DNA of 64,000 nt. It comes from Pseudomonas pharyngis. Lineage in GTDB: Bacteria > Pseudomonadota > Gammaproteobacteria > Pseudomonadales > Pseudomonadaceae. Below the pieces are notes generated by a model. The model searched no databases, was not told the origin of the DNA, and worked only from the letters and a program-made list of their open reading frames with translations. The stretch is taken from the NCBI RefSeq assembly GCF_021602345.1, contig NZ_BQID01000010.1:1-64000 (forward strand). The letters are read 5' to 3'. Below, piece after piece: positions 20,690 through 28,715 of this stretch. The position numbers were made by a program, and so were the translations under genes. Numbering within the stretch: position 1 is the stretch's first letter; each line of letters starts with the position of its first letter.

Positions 20690-21532
20690 TCAGGCGAACA
20701 ACTGCGCACTGAGGTCGCGACTGGCGCTCAACAGGCCCGGCAGAAAGCGCTGCTCGAGCTCGGTACGACTGACCCGACCGGCGTGGGTGCTGACATTGAG
20801 CGCGGCCACCACCTGGCCGGACGCGTCATACACCGGCACGGCAATCGAACGCAGACCTTGTTCCAGTTCCTGATCGACGATGCACCAGCCCTGCTGCCGG
20901 ACTTCCTGCAGACATTCGAGCAAGGCGTCGGGGGTGTGAATCGTGCGGCTGGTCTTGGCCACCAGTTCGGCGTGGTCGAGATATTCGCGCAGCGAGGTGT
21001 CGTCCAGCGCCGCCAGCAGGATTCGCCCCATAGACGTGCAGTACGCCGGCAAGCGCCCGCCCACCGACAGGTCCACCGAAATCAGACGCTGGGTGGTGGC
21101 CGAACGGGCAATGTAGAGAATGTCGTCGCCTTCCAGCGTGGCCATGTTGCAGGCCTCGTGCAGTTGCTCGCTCATGCGGTCGAGGTACGGCTGGGCCGAG
21201 ACCGCCAGCGGCGTCGACGACAGATAGGCGTGACCGAGGGTCAGCACTTTCGGCAGAAGCGAATAAGTGCGCCCATCGGTGGTGGCGTAGCCGAGCTTGA
21301 TCAGTGTGTGCAGGCAACGGCGCACAGCGGCGCGGGGAATTTCCGTGCGGTGGCTGATCTGGGCGATGGTCAGGTGGCGCTTGCGCTCCTGAAACGCCTG
21401 CACCACCGCCAGGCCACGGGCCAGGGAGGTCATGAAATCCGGATCACCGGTCAGGGCCTGGATACGCTTGGCCGGCGAAGCGACGATCGGCGGCGCTACC
21501 GAGGTGAAGGAATTGCGCATTTGATCGTTCAT
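20690..21532 (-). CDS. pcaR: IclR-family activator of beta-ketoadipate genes
   Basis: A 280-aa IclR-family regulator. A winged HTH spans residues ~54-82 (LTIAQISHRTEIPRAAVRRC) and an effector domain follows, including CTSMGRILLAA. It closely resembles P. putida PcaR, which activates pca genes with 3-oxoadipate. The start at 21532 (MNDQMRN) is chosen over 21562 because AAGGACC lies seven bases before it. Boxes at 21616-21650 suggest autoregulation. Confidence 0.94.
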   Translation of the reverse strand: MNDQMRNSFTSVAPPIVASPAKRIQALTGDPDFMTSLARGLAVVQAFQERKRHLTIAQISHRTEIPRAAVRRCLHTLIKLGYATTDGRTYSLLPKVLTLGHAYLSSTPLAVSAQPYLDRMSEQLHEACNMATLEGDDILYIARSATTQRLISVDLSVGGRLPAYCTSMGRILLAALDDTSLREYLDHAELVAKTSRTIHTPDALLECLQEVRQQGWCIVDQELEQGLRSIAVPVYDASGQVVAALNVSTHAGRVSRTELEQRFLPGLLSASRDLSAQLFA

Positions 21533-21615
21533 GTCAGGTCCTTTTTTTCTTGTTCGGATCAACGGCTATACAAGCGGCTCGTCGGCAGATACACAAGCGA
21601 CACACCGCCAACACC

Positions 21616-21650
21616 GGGCGATTATCGAACCGTCGACCGATAATCGCAAT
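21616..21650 (-). promoter_or_regulatory. PcaR-type operator upstream of pcaR
   Basis: GGGCGATTATCGAAC and CCGATAATCGCAAT, two boxes in inverted orientation with a CGTCGA spacer, 84 bases before the pcaR start. They fit the core shared with the pcaI and pcaK operators and point to autoregulation. Confidence 0.7.
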
Positions 21651-22173
21651 CGCCCTCACCTCCTCGTTTGGGTTGTGCGCAACAGATTTGAACTTGGAAC
21701 GCCGGTGCGGTTTAAGCGCCTTAGTTGTCCGACTAAATGGCGCCAGAAATCAAACACTGCGCAACGGCGATGCAACTATTGATGAAAGTTGCACGTCACA
21801 AAACAATCACACATCCGGAACCGTTTTTAACTTGGCAAAGATAGTCAATCCCGATTCGGCCGCTATAATGCACCTCAGTGACACCGCGCTTTTATTTGCC
21901 GACGGTGCCACCCGCTGGCGCGATGTCCATCGCCGCCGGCCCCGGCCAGCGCCTGACGCTCATTACTCATGCACCGCCAGCGCGCTCGCTGAAACAGGAA
22001 ACTGATGCTGCGTCAGTTTTAATCTGGTGCCGTAGCCGCCTGCAACATGGAAGTCTTGACCGTCTTCCCGACAACACCGCTGCCTTTACAGGCAAGTCCT
22101 TGTTGGCGATTCGGTTAAATGATTCGTGCAGTGCGTTCACCAGACATTTTTCTCAACTCATACAGGTAGCACT
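21651..22173 (+). promoter_or_regulatory. promoter and long leader of the 66-aa gene
   Basis: No gene is supported here. A perfect -10 hexamer TATAAT lies at 21864-21869, but no good -35 is seen at standard spacing. If used, it would produce a leader of almost 300 bases before the GTG at 22174. The GC-rich part (21900-22060) could fold. Overlapping frames have no ribosome binding sites. Confidence 0.4.
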
Positions 22174-22374
22174 GTGACGAAAGACGAACTGCGCGCGGAA
22201 CTTGAGCGCCAGGAACAACGTTACAAGGAAGTTTACGGCGGGGAAGTCACCACCTACGCCGCCCAGCCCGAACCGGAACGCAAAGCCTGGCGTAAACGCC
22301 CTACCGTTCAGGATCAGGTCTTCCAGCAAGAACTGAAAAAAATGGAAGAGGAACTCAAAGCCGAAGAGCCTTGA
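22174..22374 (+). CDS. small charged conserved protein
   Basis: A 66-aa protein read from GTG ([20 protein letters not shown]), with AGGT nine bases upstream. An upstream ATG at 22126 lacks a ribosome binding site and adds a non-helical Cys/His leader. The product is highly charged and mostly helical, with coiled-coil potential at both ends and a [20 protein letters not shown] tail. Function is unknown; I believe similar short proteins occur in other pseudomonads. Confidence 0.75.
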   Translation: MTKDELRAELERQEQRYKEVYGGEVTTYAAQPEPERKAWRKRPTVQDQVFQQELKKMEEELKAEEP

Positions 22375-22750
22375 CGACGTCCTTTGCATCTTTCGAGGGT
22401 AAGCGTACTCACCGGGTTACAAGCACGGTGGGCTGACGATGCCTTGCGCGCCCGCTACCCGCGGGCAGCGGCCAAGTCCCCCTGTATTGCACAGGCTGGG
22501 AGCATGTCAGACGCGTTTCTCAGATATTTCATACAAGTTTCAGCCCCCTCCCGACAACCGGCCAATCCGCCGACTCCTCGCATTTTTCCCAATAGAATCA
22601 AAGGCTTGAAAATCCCTGCAAAAAGCTTGGGTAATGCCCCCTGATACAAATTAATTCGTTGAAGAATGTTACCGATGAGCAGGTAGGGGATCGATTTCCA
22701 GTCTTTTCTGGCATAATCGCGCCCCCTTATGACCGGGTCAGAAAACCTTC
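22375..22750. other. intergenic region upstream of pit
   Basis: No gene is seen. There is a small hairpin GCCCGC-TACCC-GCGGGC (22450-22466) and a candidate -10 CATAAT at 22712-22717, about 30 bases before the pit ATG. No clear Pho box (repeated CTGTCAT) was found. Confidence 0.5.
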
Positions 22751-24226
22751 ATGATCGATTTATTCAGCGGACTGGATGCCTGGGTGCTTGTGAGCCTCCT
22801 GCTCGCCCTGACATTTGTCCTCGCCTTCGAGTTCATCAATGGATTTCATGACACCGCTAACGCGGTAGCCACTGTTATCTACACCAAAGCGATGCCGCCT
22901 CACTTGGCGGTGTTCTTCTCGGGCGTGTTCAACTTCCTCGGCGTACTGCTGGGCGGCGTTGGCGTGGCGTATGCCATCGTGCACCTGCTGCCGGTAGAAC
23001 TGTTGATCAACGTGAACACCGGCCATGGTCTGGCAATGGTGTTCTCGCTGCTCGCCGCCGCGATCGCCTGGAACCTGGGCACCTGGTACTTCGGTATCCC
23101 GGCCTCCAGTTCGCACACCCTGATCGGTTCGATCCTCGGTGTCGGCCTGGCCAACGCCCTGATCAACGAAATTCCACTGGCTGACGGCGTCAACTGGCAG
23201 AAAGCGATCGATATCGGTGCCTCGCTGGTGTTCTCGCCAATGGCAGGCTTCCTGATCGCCGCGCTGGTGCTGATCGGCTTGAAGTGGTGGCGTCCGCTGT
23301 CGAAGATGCACAAGACGCCGGAACAGCGCCGCAAGATCGACGACAAGAAGCACCCACCGTTCTGGAACCGCCTGGTCCTGGTAATCTCGGCCATGGCCGT
23401 AAGCTTCGTGCACGGCTCCAACGACGGCCAGAAAGGCATCGGCCTGATCATGCTGGTACTGATCGGTATCGTGCCTGCGCAGTTCGTACTCGACCTGAAT
23501 AGCACCACCTACCAGATCGAACGTACCCGCGACGCGACCCTGCACCTGAGCCAGTTCTACAAGCGCAACGCCGACACCCTGGGTGAATTCCTGGCCCTGG
23601 GCAAAAGCGTGGAAGGCGACCTGCCGGAGAAATTCCGTTGCAACCCGCAACAGACCGAACCGACCATCGCCGCCCTGCTCGACACCCTCAAAGGTGTAGC
23701 CGACTACCACTCGCTGTCCGCGGAAAGCCGCATCGAAGTGCGTCGTTACCTGCTCTGCCTGGACGACACTGCGAAGAAAGTCAGCAAACTGCCAGGCCTC
23801 GCCGCTCGTGAAAAAGCCGACCTGGACAAACTGCGCAAAGACCTGACCACCACCACCGAATACGCCCCGTTCTGGGTCATTCTGGCGGTAGCGCTGGCCC
23901 TGGGCCTGGGCACCATGGTCGGCTGGAAACGCGTGGTACTGACCATCGGCGAGAAGATCGGCAAGCAAGGCATGACCTACTCGCAAGGCATGTCGGCCCA
24001 GATCACCACCGCCAGCCTGATCGGCATGGCCAACATCTTCAGCCTGCCGGTGTCCACCACCCACGTCCTCTCCTCGGGCGTGGCCGGCACCATGGTCGCC
24101 AACAAAAGCGGCCTGCAAGGCGGCACGGTGAAAACCATCCTGCTGGCCTGGGTCCTGACCCTACCGGCCACCGTGGCCCTGTCGGCCGGCCTGTTCTGGC
24201 TGGCGTCGAAGGCGCTGGGTAGCTGA
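22751..24226 (+). CDS. pit: low-affinity inorganic phosphate transporter, PiT family
   Basis: A 491-aa membrane protein of the PiT family that moves metal-phosphate complexes with protons. Both family signatures are present: FINGFHDTANAVATVIYTK near residue 30 and SFVHGSNDGQKGIGLI in the middle. A large cytoplasmic loop (residues ~255-370) separates the two membrane halves. Ribosome binding is weak (GTCAGAAAACC before ATG). It is monocistronic and ends in a good terminator. Confidence 0.94.
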   Translation: MIDLFSGLDAWVLVSLLLALTFVLAFEFINGFHDTANAVATVIYTKAMPPHLAVFFSGVFNFLGVLLGGVGVAYAIVHLLPVELLINVNTGHGLAMVFSLLAAAIAWNLGTWYFGIPASSSHTLIGSILGVGLANALINEIPLADGVNWQKAIDIGASLVFSPMAGFLIAALVLIGLKWWRPLSKMHKTPEQRRKIDDKKHPPFWNRLVLVISAMAVSFVHGSNDGQKGIGLIMLVLIGIVPAQFVLDLNSTTYQIERTRDATLHLSQFYKRNADTLGEFLALGKSVEGDLPEKFRCNPQQTEPTIAALLDTLKGVADYHSLSAESRIEVRRYLLCLDDTAKKVSKLPGLAAREKADLDKLRKDLTTTTEYAPFWVILAVALALGLGTMVGWKRVVLTIGEKIGKQGMTYSQGMSAQITTASLIGMANIFSLPVSTTHVLSSGVAGTMVANKSGLQGGTVKTILLAWVLTLPATVALSAGLFWLASKALGS

Positions 24227-24244
24227 TAGATTGATGTAGTGAAG

Positions 24245-24276
24245 AAGGCGTGATTCGAAAGGATCACGCCTTTTTT
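24245..24276 (+). terminator. rho-independent terminator of pit
   Basis: AAGGCGTGATTC / GGATCACGCCTT stem with a GAAA loop and T7 tail, about 18 bases after the pit stop. Confidence 0.92.
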
Positions 24277-24328
24277 GTTGCCTTCAGAAATGGGACACAG
24301 AGCGTGGGAACAATCAACATCAAAAGCG

Positions 24329-24390
24329 CCCTCACCCTAACCCTCCCGAAACGTCGGACCGCCCAGAGGGAGAGGGGACTGACCGAGTTG
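24329..24390. repeat. Pseudomonas CCCTCACCCTAACCC-type intergenic repeat
   Basis: CCCTCACCCTAACCCTCCCG and CCCAGAGGGAGAGGGGACTG form a long imperfect inverted repeat of a type common between Pseudomonas genes. An inner GAAACGTCGGACCG makes the loop longer than in the usual short form. Confidence 0.6.
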
Positions 24391-24460
24391 TTTGGGAGAG
24401 GTACGCCGACGTGACATACCGAGTTGTACTCAGACCTTAAAAAGCAAACATCTCAAGCCT

Positions 24461-24500
24461 GCCTTTGCCTTTGCCTTTGCCTTTGCCTTTGCCTTTGCTT
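24461..24500. repeat. hexanucleotide tandem repeat (GCCTTT)6
   Basis: Six perfect GCCTTT units plus a partial GCTT. No gene or promoter is evident around it, so no phase-variation role can be claimed. Confidence 0.95.
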
Positions 24501-24800
24501 CCACCACTCAACACGATGAGCGTTAGCTCGAGAACCGCTTTTGACGTGCTGGCCCCATCGGAAGGCTGAGTGGAGGGATTTATCCGGGGGTGGGAGCGCA
24601 GCGACCGTGCGGCGCAGCCGCATGCATCGAGAGGAGGTGCAGCGAAGCAAACCGTAGGCGATGCCCCCGGATGAATCCCGGAACGAAGGAACGCCGAGCC
24701 TCAGCGAGGCGCCGAACGCAGGGGCCAAGCCTTTTGCTTACTTTTTGGCGTTTGAAAAAGTGAGCCGCCGTAAGGGCGGAACCATAGGAAGCCGTTACCA
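24501..24800. repeat. composite Pseudomonas intergenic repeat block
   Basis: A run including CACGATGAGCGTTAGCTCG, GGGATTTATCCGGGGG, GATGCCCCCGGATGAATCCC, AAGCCTTTTGCTTACTTTTT and GTGAGCCGCCGTAAGGGCGG. I recognise these phrases as a widespread non-coding (sometimes mis-annotated) element in pseudomonads. It has several nested inverted repeats. A 99-codon frame through it is not accepted as a gene. Confidence 0.6.
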
Positions 24801-24862
24801 AAAAAACGGATATTCACCCAAAACGGACCACAACTTGGTCGGCCCAACGGCCGCCAATACAC

Positions 24863-24888
24863 AAAAAAAAGGGCAACCGAAGTTGCCC
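24863..24888 (-). terminator. rho-independent terminator of the CcoM-like gene
   Basis: GGGCAAC / GTTGCCC stem with a CGAA loop followed on the minus strand by eight T, about 35 bases past the stop of the 38-aa gene. Confidence 0.92.
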
Positions 24889-24922
24889 AAAATGCCTTGC
24901 GTGCTCATCAAATCCAGAAGAA

Positions 24923-25039
24923 TCAAGGCTTCTTGCGCTTGTTCGCATCCTTCCAGATAAAAAATCCAAACCCTGCAAAAAACAGAACCATCAGCCCCAC
25001 AGTCAGGACCCCGGCAAACACCACGTTATCGAAAAACAT
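24923..25039 (-). CDS. ccoM: CcoM-like small subunit of cbb3 cytochrome oxidase
   Basis: A 38-aa single-span membrane protein: it starts MFFDNVVFAGVLTVGL, continues through GFGFFIWKD and ends KRKKP. From memory it matches the ~37-aa CcoM subunit (MFVDNVVLAGVVTVGL...) found in the structure of the P. stutzeri cbb3 oxidase, where it helps assembly and stability. Support for a real gene is strong: AGGAGG six bases before the ATG, a textbook terminator and ANR-like boxes upstream, all fitting a micro-oxic terminal oxidase. It is an orphan far from ccoNOQP, as in other species. Confidence 0.82.
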   Translation of the reverse strand: MFFDNVVFAGVLTVGLMVLFFAGFGFFIWKDANKRKKP

Positions 25040-25105
25040 GACTGGCCTCCTGGCCCCTGCTTTGCTGCGATGGAACTAAGTTAACCAATCAGGCAGGCGC
25101 AGGAA

Positions 25106-25119
25106 TTGACCGGGATCAA
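25106..25119 (-). promoter_or_regulatory. ANR/FNR-type box, promoter-proximal
   Basis: TTGACCGGGATCAA fits the TTGAT-N4-ATCAA consensus with one mismatch. Its centre is about 73 bases before the ccoM ATG, a plausible activator position. Confidence 0.7.
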
Positions 25120-25155
25120 TGCCGGTCACAGAGAGGAGGAAAGGAAGGGAAATAA

Positions 25156-25169
25156 CTGACCTGCATCAA
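25156..25169 (-). promoter_or_regulatory. second ANR/FNR-type box
   Basis: CTGACCTGCATCAA, two mismatches from TTGAT-N4-ATCAA, exactly 50 bases from the first box, hence near the same face of the helix. Confidence 0.45.
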
Positions 25170-25184
25170 CAGATGCAGGGGAGA

Positions 25185-25346
25185 TCAACGCTTTTTCGGT
25201 TTGTTTTTCGGCTTTTTCTTCGGTTTACCCAACGGCATGGCCTGCTCGAAAGCCTGGCGCACTTCATTCAGGCGCTTCTCGTTGAGGTCATGAACCCGCT
25301 TGGCGCGTTCGGTGTTGAGGTCGATCAGCTTGTCGTCTTGGCTCAT
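25185..25346 (-). CDS. small basic conserved protein
   Basis: A 53-aa protein starting MSQDDKLIDLNTERAKRVHD. A helical, charged N-terminal part is followed by a very basic KPKKKPKNKPKKR tail, which suggests nucleic acid or ribosome contact. Function is unknown. The gene lies upstream of ccoM on the same strand, but the gap contains the ANR boxes, so the two are probably transcribed separately. Confidence 0.7.
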   Translation of the reverse strand: MSQDDKLIDLNTERAKRVHDLNEKRLNEVRQAFEQAMPLGKPKKKPKNKPKKR

Positions 25347-25531
25347 GGCGTTCGGTGCATCGCTTGGACTGAATCACAACTGCCGCTTCAACGGCAGGAC
25401 TGCGCCAATAATGCGGCCTGGCGCGAACGCTGACCAGCCACTCGCCTGAACCCTCTACAACATTTCATGTACCGCCCACCGGATTTGCTTGCACAATCGG
25501 CGCCTCGCCCTGAACCCGAAGGATCTGCGCC

Positions 25532-26398
25532 GTGCCCCTGCATCAGGACCTGCCACCGCTGATGGCCTTGCGTGCCTTTGAGGCCGTGGCCCGTCATTTG
25601 AGTTTCATCAAGGCTGCCGATGAGCTGTCGGTGACCCAAAGCGCGATCAGCCATCAGGTGCACAAACTCGAAGAATTCCTCGATCAGCGACTGTTCGTGC
25701 GCCGCACCCGGGCGATCGATCTGACGGTCGCCGGCGAACATTACTACCGGCAGATCGAACCGGCCCTCGCCGCGATTGCCGCCGCCACCCACGACCTGCG
25801 CGGCGAGCGCTCCACCACCCTGCGCATCGGTCTGCTCGCCTCCTTCGCCACCTTGTGGCTGGCGCCGCGTCTGGCGGATTTCAACGCAACATACCCGAAC
25901 ATCCACGTCGAACTGCTGCCCGCCGTACAACTGGCGGATGTCGACGCCGGCGAGGTGGATCTGGCGATCCGCTACGGCAAGGGCGGCTGGCCGAAAGTCC
26001 AGGCCCGCCGGTTCATGGGCGAGACCCTGACGCCGGTGTGCAGCCCGGCATTCAAGGCCAGGGGCGTGACCAACGGACCGTTGCTGATGGCCAAGTCGCA
26101 CCAGCCATTCGAATGGATCGACTGGCAGCAACACAGCGGCATCGATCTGGCTCATGTGCCCAGCGTCATGCTGCACGACTACAACATCGTCGTCGAAGCG
26201 GCCGTCGCCGGCCAGGGCATTGCCATGGGCCGCCAGCGAATGATCGAACGGCGAATCAAGGAAGGCGCGCTGGTGCCAGCCTTCGACACGCCGCCGATGC
26301 TCGGCGAGATCGGTTATTGGCTGGTCACGCCGCAACGCCCGCCCACGCCGGCGGCGCAGAGTTTCTGCGAGTGGCTGGAGGAAACCGCGAACGCATGA
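25532..26398 (+). CDS. LysR-family regulator, GcvA-like
   Basis: A 288-aa LysR-type regulator close to GcvA in style. The N-terminal HTH covers residues ~9-60 (HLSFIKAADELSVTQSAISH) and a substrate-binding domain follows. Translation starts at GTG with AAGGAT eight bases upstream. It precedes a RidA-family gene and an aminotransferase on the same strand, and may control them. The effector is unknown. Confidence 0.88.
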   Translation: MPLHQDLPPLMALRAFEAVARHLSFIKAADELSVTQSAISHQVHKLEEFLDQRLFVRRTRAIDLTVAGEHYYRQIEPALAAIAAATHDLRGERSTTLRIGLLASFATLWLAPRLADFNATYPNIHVELLPAVQLADVDAGEVDLAIRYGKGGWPKVQARRFMGETLTPVCSPAFKARGVTNGPLLMAKSHQPFEWIDWQQHSGIDLAHVPSVMLHDYNIVVEAAVAGQGIAMGRQRMIERRIKEGALVPAFDTPPMLGEIGYWLVTPQRPPTPAAQSFCEWLEETANA

Positions 26399-26486
26399 GT
26401 TTTTTGGATGCGTCAGATTAAATCTATCCGTTTGTCGCCCTTCGCTCGCACCAACATGCTGAAGCCCTCACTCAGGAGGACTTCCC

Positions 26487-26957
26487 ATGACCGATTCCCT
26501 CAGCCAACGCGTTCAACAACTCGGCCTGCGCCTGCCCGAGCCGAGCCAGCCGATCGCCAATTACGTCAACCATGTGGTCAGCCAGAACCAGTTGTTCATC
26601 TCCGGGCAGATTCCATTGCTCGACGGCAAACCTGCGTTCATCGGGCGACTGGGCGAAGCAATTTCCGACGAAGAAGGGGTTAACGCCGCTGAACTGGCTG
26701 CCTTGGGCCTGCTCGCCCAGTTGAGCCATGCGCTGGGCGATGACCTGTCGAAACTGGTGCGCATCCTGCGCCTCGGGGTTTTCGTGGCCGCCACGTCGGA
26801 CTTCAAGGCTCAGGGCGTCGTCGCCAACGGGGCGTCGAACCTGCTGGTCAACGCCCTCGGCGACAAGGGCCGACACGTGCGCACCGCGGTCGGCGTGGCG
26901 AGCCTGCCGGCCGGCGTCGCGGTGGAAATCGACGCGATCTTCGAGCTCAAGCCGTGA
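26487..26957 (+). CDS. RidA/YjgF-family protein
   Basis: A 156-aa member of the RidA (YjgF/YER057c/UK114) family, which removes reactive enamine/imine intermediates made by PLP enzymes. The core LFISGQIPL and the later SLPAGVAVEIDAIF correspond to the family's substrate-binding strands. AGGAGGA precedes the ATG. The stop overlaps the start of the next gene, a PLP enzyme, which fits a shared task. Confidence 0.86.
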   Translation: MTDSLSQRVQQLGLRLPEPSQPIANYVNHVVSQNQLFISGQIPLLDGKPAFIGRLGEAISDEEGVNAAELAALGLLAQLSHALGDDLSKLVRILRLGVFVAATSDFKAQGVVANGASNLLVNALGDKGRHVRTAVGVASLPAGVAVEIDAIFELKP

Positions 26958-28165
26958 ACATCGACGACATCTTGCGTCTGCGCGCCGCCACGCCCGGCTG
27001 CGCCCAGGTGATCCACTTCAACCACGCCGGCGCTTCGCTGCCGAGTCAGGCGACCCTCGACGCGGTAATCGAACAGTTGCAACGCGAAGCGCTCGGCGGG
27101 CCGATGGAGGCGGCGGACAACCGGGTACAGGAACGCGCGCGCAACGCGGCCGCCGCCCTGCTCAACGCCCAGCCCGAAGACATCGCCTTCGCCAGCAGCG
27201 GCTCGGCAGCCTGGAGCCAGGCGTTCAACGCGCTGGGGCCGTGGCAGCCCGGCGAACGGATTCTAGTGGGTCGCCATGAATGGGCCGGCAACCTGGCGTG
27301 CATGGCCGAAGCGGTGAAGGCCGGCGCGCGGCTCGAAGTGATTCCTTGCGATGCCAAAGGTGCGGTCGATCCGCAAGCCCTGGCGCAGATGATCGACGGC
27401 CAGGTACGTCTGATCGCCCTGACCTGGCTGCCGGCCAACGGCGGTCTGATCAACCCCGCCGCGCAGATCGGCAATGTCGCGCGGCGCCACGGCATCCCTT
27501 ATTTCATCGACGCCGGCCAGGCACTGGGACAGTTGCCCTGCGATGTTCAGGCCTTGCAGTGCGACGTGCTCAAGGGTGCCGGACGCAAGTTTCTGCGCGG
27601 GCCGCGCGGCACGGCGTTGATGTACATCCGGCCGCAATTCCTGCAACGGCTGCTCCCCGTGCAACGCGATGTACTGTCGGCGCCGTGGGACGGCAAGCGC
27701 TTTACCCTGCGTGACGACGCCCGCCGCTTTGAAACCAGCGAGGTATCGCTGGCCCTGCTGGCCGGTCTGGCCAATGCGCTGGAGGAGTACAACCGCCTCG
27801 GCTCGATCCCCGTCCGCCAGCGCATCGAACAACTGAGCAGCGGATTGCGCCAACGCCTGAAGGCGATTCCCGGTCTGACACTGCGGAATCTCGGCGCGGC
27901 CAATCAACAATCCGGGCTGATCGCCTTCACGCTTGAGGGCTGGGACAGCGTGGCGCTGAAGCAGACGTTGGCCGGACGACGAATCAACATCGGCGCCAAT
28001 GGCGTGGCCTACACGCCGCTGGACATGCAGGCGCGCGGGCTGACAAATATTGCGCGGGTGGCGGTGAGCTACTTGAACACACAAGAAGAAATCGACGTGT
28101 TGCTGGAAAACCTGACACAGCTGGCCGCCCGGCCTCAGATTTCGATGTCGACCCAAAGCCCCTGA
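26954..28165 (+). CDS. class V aminotransferase family PLP enzyme
   Basis: A 403-aa class V aminotransferase (cysteine desulfurase/isopenicillin epimerase-like fold). It starts at GTG, overlapping the RidA stop by four bases. Lys212 (GAGRKFLRGPRGTALMY) is the likely PLP lysine, and Asp186 and Gln189 in FIDAGQALGQ contact the cofactor. The desulfurase loop Cys is not obvious, so aminotransferase or epimerase activity is more likely. Substrate is unknown. Its 3' end overlaps the convergent 113-aa gene by 31 bases. Confidence 0.84.
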   Translation: MNIDDILRLRAATPGCAQVIHFNHAGASLPSQATLDAVIEQLQREALGGPMEAADNRVQERARNAAAALLNAQPEDIAFASSGSAAWSQAFNALGPWQPGERILVGRHEWAGNLACMAEAVKAGARLEVIPCDAKGAVDPQALAQMIDGQVRLIALTWLPANGGLINPAAQIGNVARRHGIPYFIDAGQALGQLPCDVQALQCDVLKGAGRKFLRGPRGTALMYIRPQFLQRLLPVQRDVLSAPWDGKRFTLRDDARRFETSEVSLALLAGLANALEEYNRLGSIPVRQRIEQLSSGLRQRLKAIPGLTLRNLGAANQQSGLIAFTLEGWDSVALKQTLAGRRINIGANGVAYTPLDMQARGLTNIARVAVSYLNTQEEIDVLLENLTQLAARPQISMSTQSP

Positions 28166-28476
28166 CGCGGCTGATCGTCCATCAGCGGCGCCACCGGCAC
28201 AGTGTTGTCGGCATTGAGTTCGGTGCCGGGCACGGCGAGGTGCGCTTCAGGGTCGTCGTCGGCTTCGCGGCGCCGGCGATCACGTTCCTGCTGGCGGCGC
28301 TGCTCTTCACGCAGCAGATAGCCGTCTTCTTCCGGGTCGCGCTTTTGCAGGTCGATGGTGCTTTCGTTTGAGCTTTCCTGCACCGGCACCACAGGGGGAA
28401 TATCCGGTCGCTGGCGGATCGGATCCTGCTGGGAGGTGATCGGCACGGCGCTCAGGGGGAGCATCGGTGGCAGCAT
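28135..28476 (-). CDS. conserved hypothetical protein, proline-rich and charged
   Basis: A 113-aa protein with a proline-rich start (MLPPMLPLSAVP), a strongly charged middle (EEQRRQQERDRRRREADDD) and an acidic end. It is likely disordered. AGGAGAC lies before the ATG. Similar short proteins next to this locus in pseudomonads are sometimes misnamed aspartate-semialdehyde dehydrogenase. Function is unknown. Confidence 0.68.
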   Translation of the reverse strand: MLPPMLPLSAVPITSQQDPIRQRPDIPPVVPVQESSNESTIDLQKRDPEEDGYLLREEQRRQQERDRRRREADDDPEAHLAVPGTELNADNTVPVAPLMDDQPRQGLWVDIEI

Positions 28477-28715
28477 ATGAAGGGTCTCCTGTCAGCAAGC
28501 TATCGGCTGGGGCGAGGTTGCCTTGAACCATCTGTCGCAAACTTGTGACCGGGTTGGCACTCACAGGTGCCCCGGCCCTGCGTAAAACTGACAGATGACC
28601 ACATCTGCCTTACTTGCAGCGTGCAGCCAAAAGCTCGTCACCGCTCCTTATCCTTTGGCCTCGGGCCCTCATTCCGTTAAGATAGCCCGCTTTTTCAAGG
28701 TGGGAGTCAGGCAGC

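Noticed and set aside
24661-24960. 99-codon plus-strand frame
   Set aside because: It lies in an intergenic repeat block and runs antisense into the ccoM terminator and 3' end.
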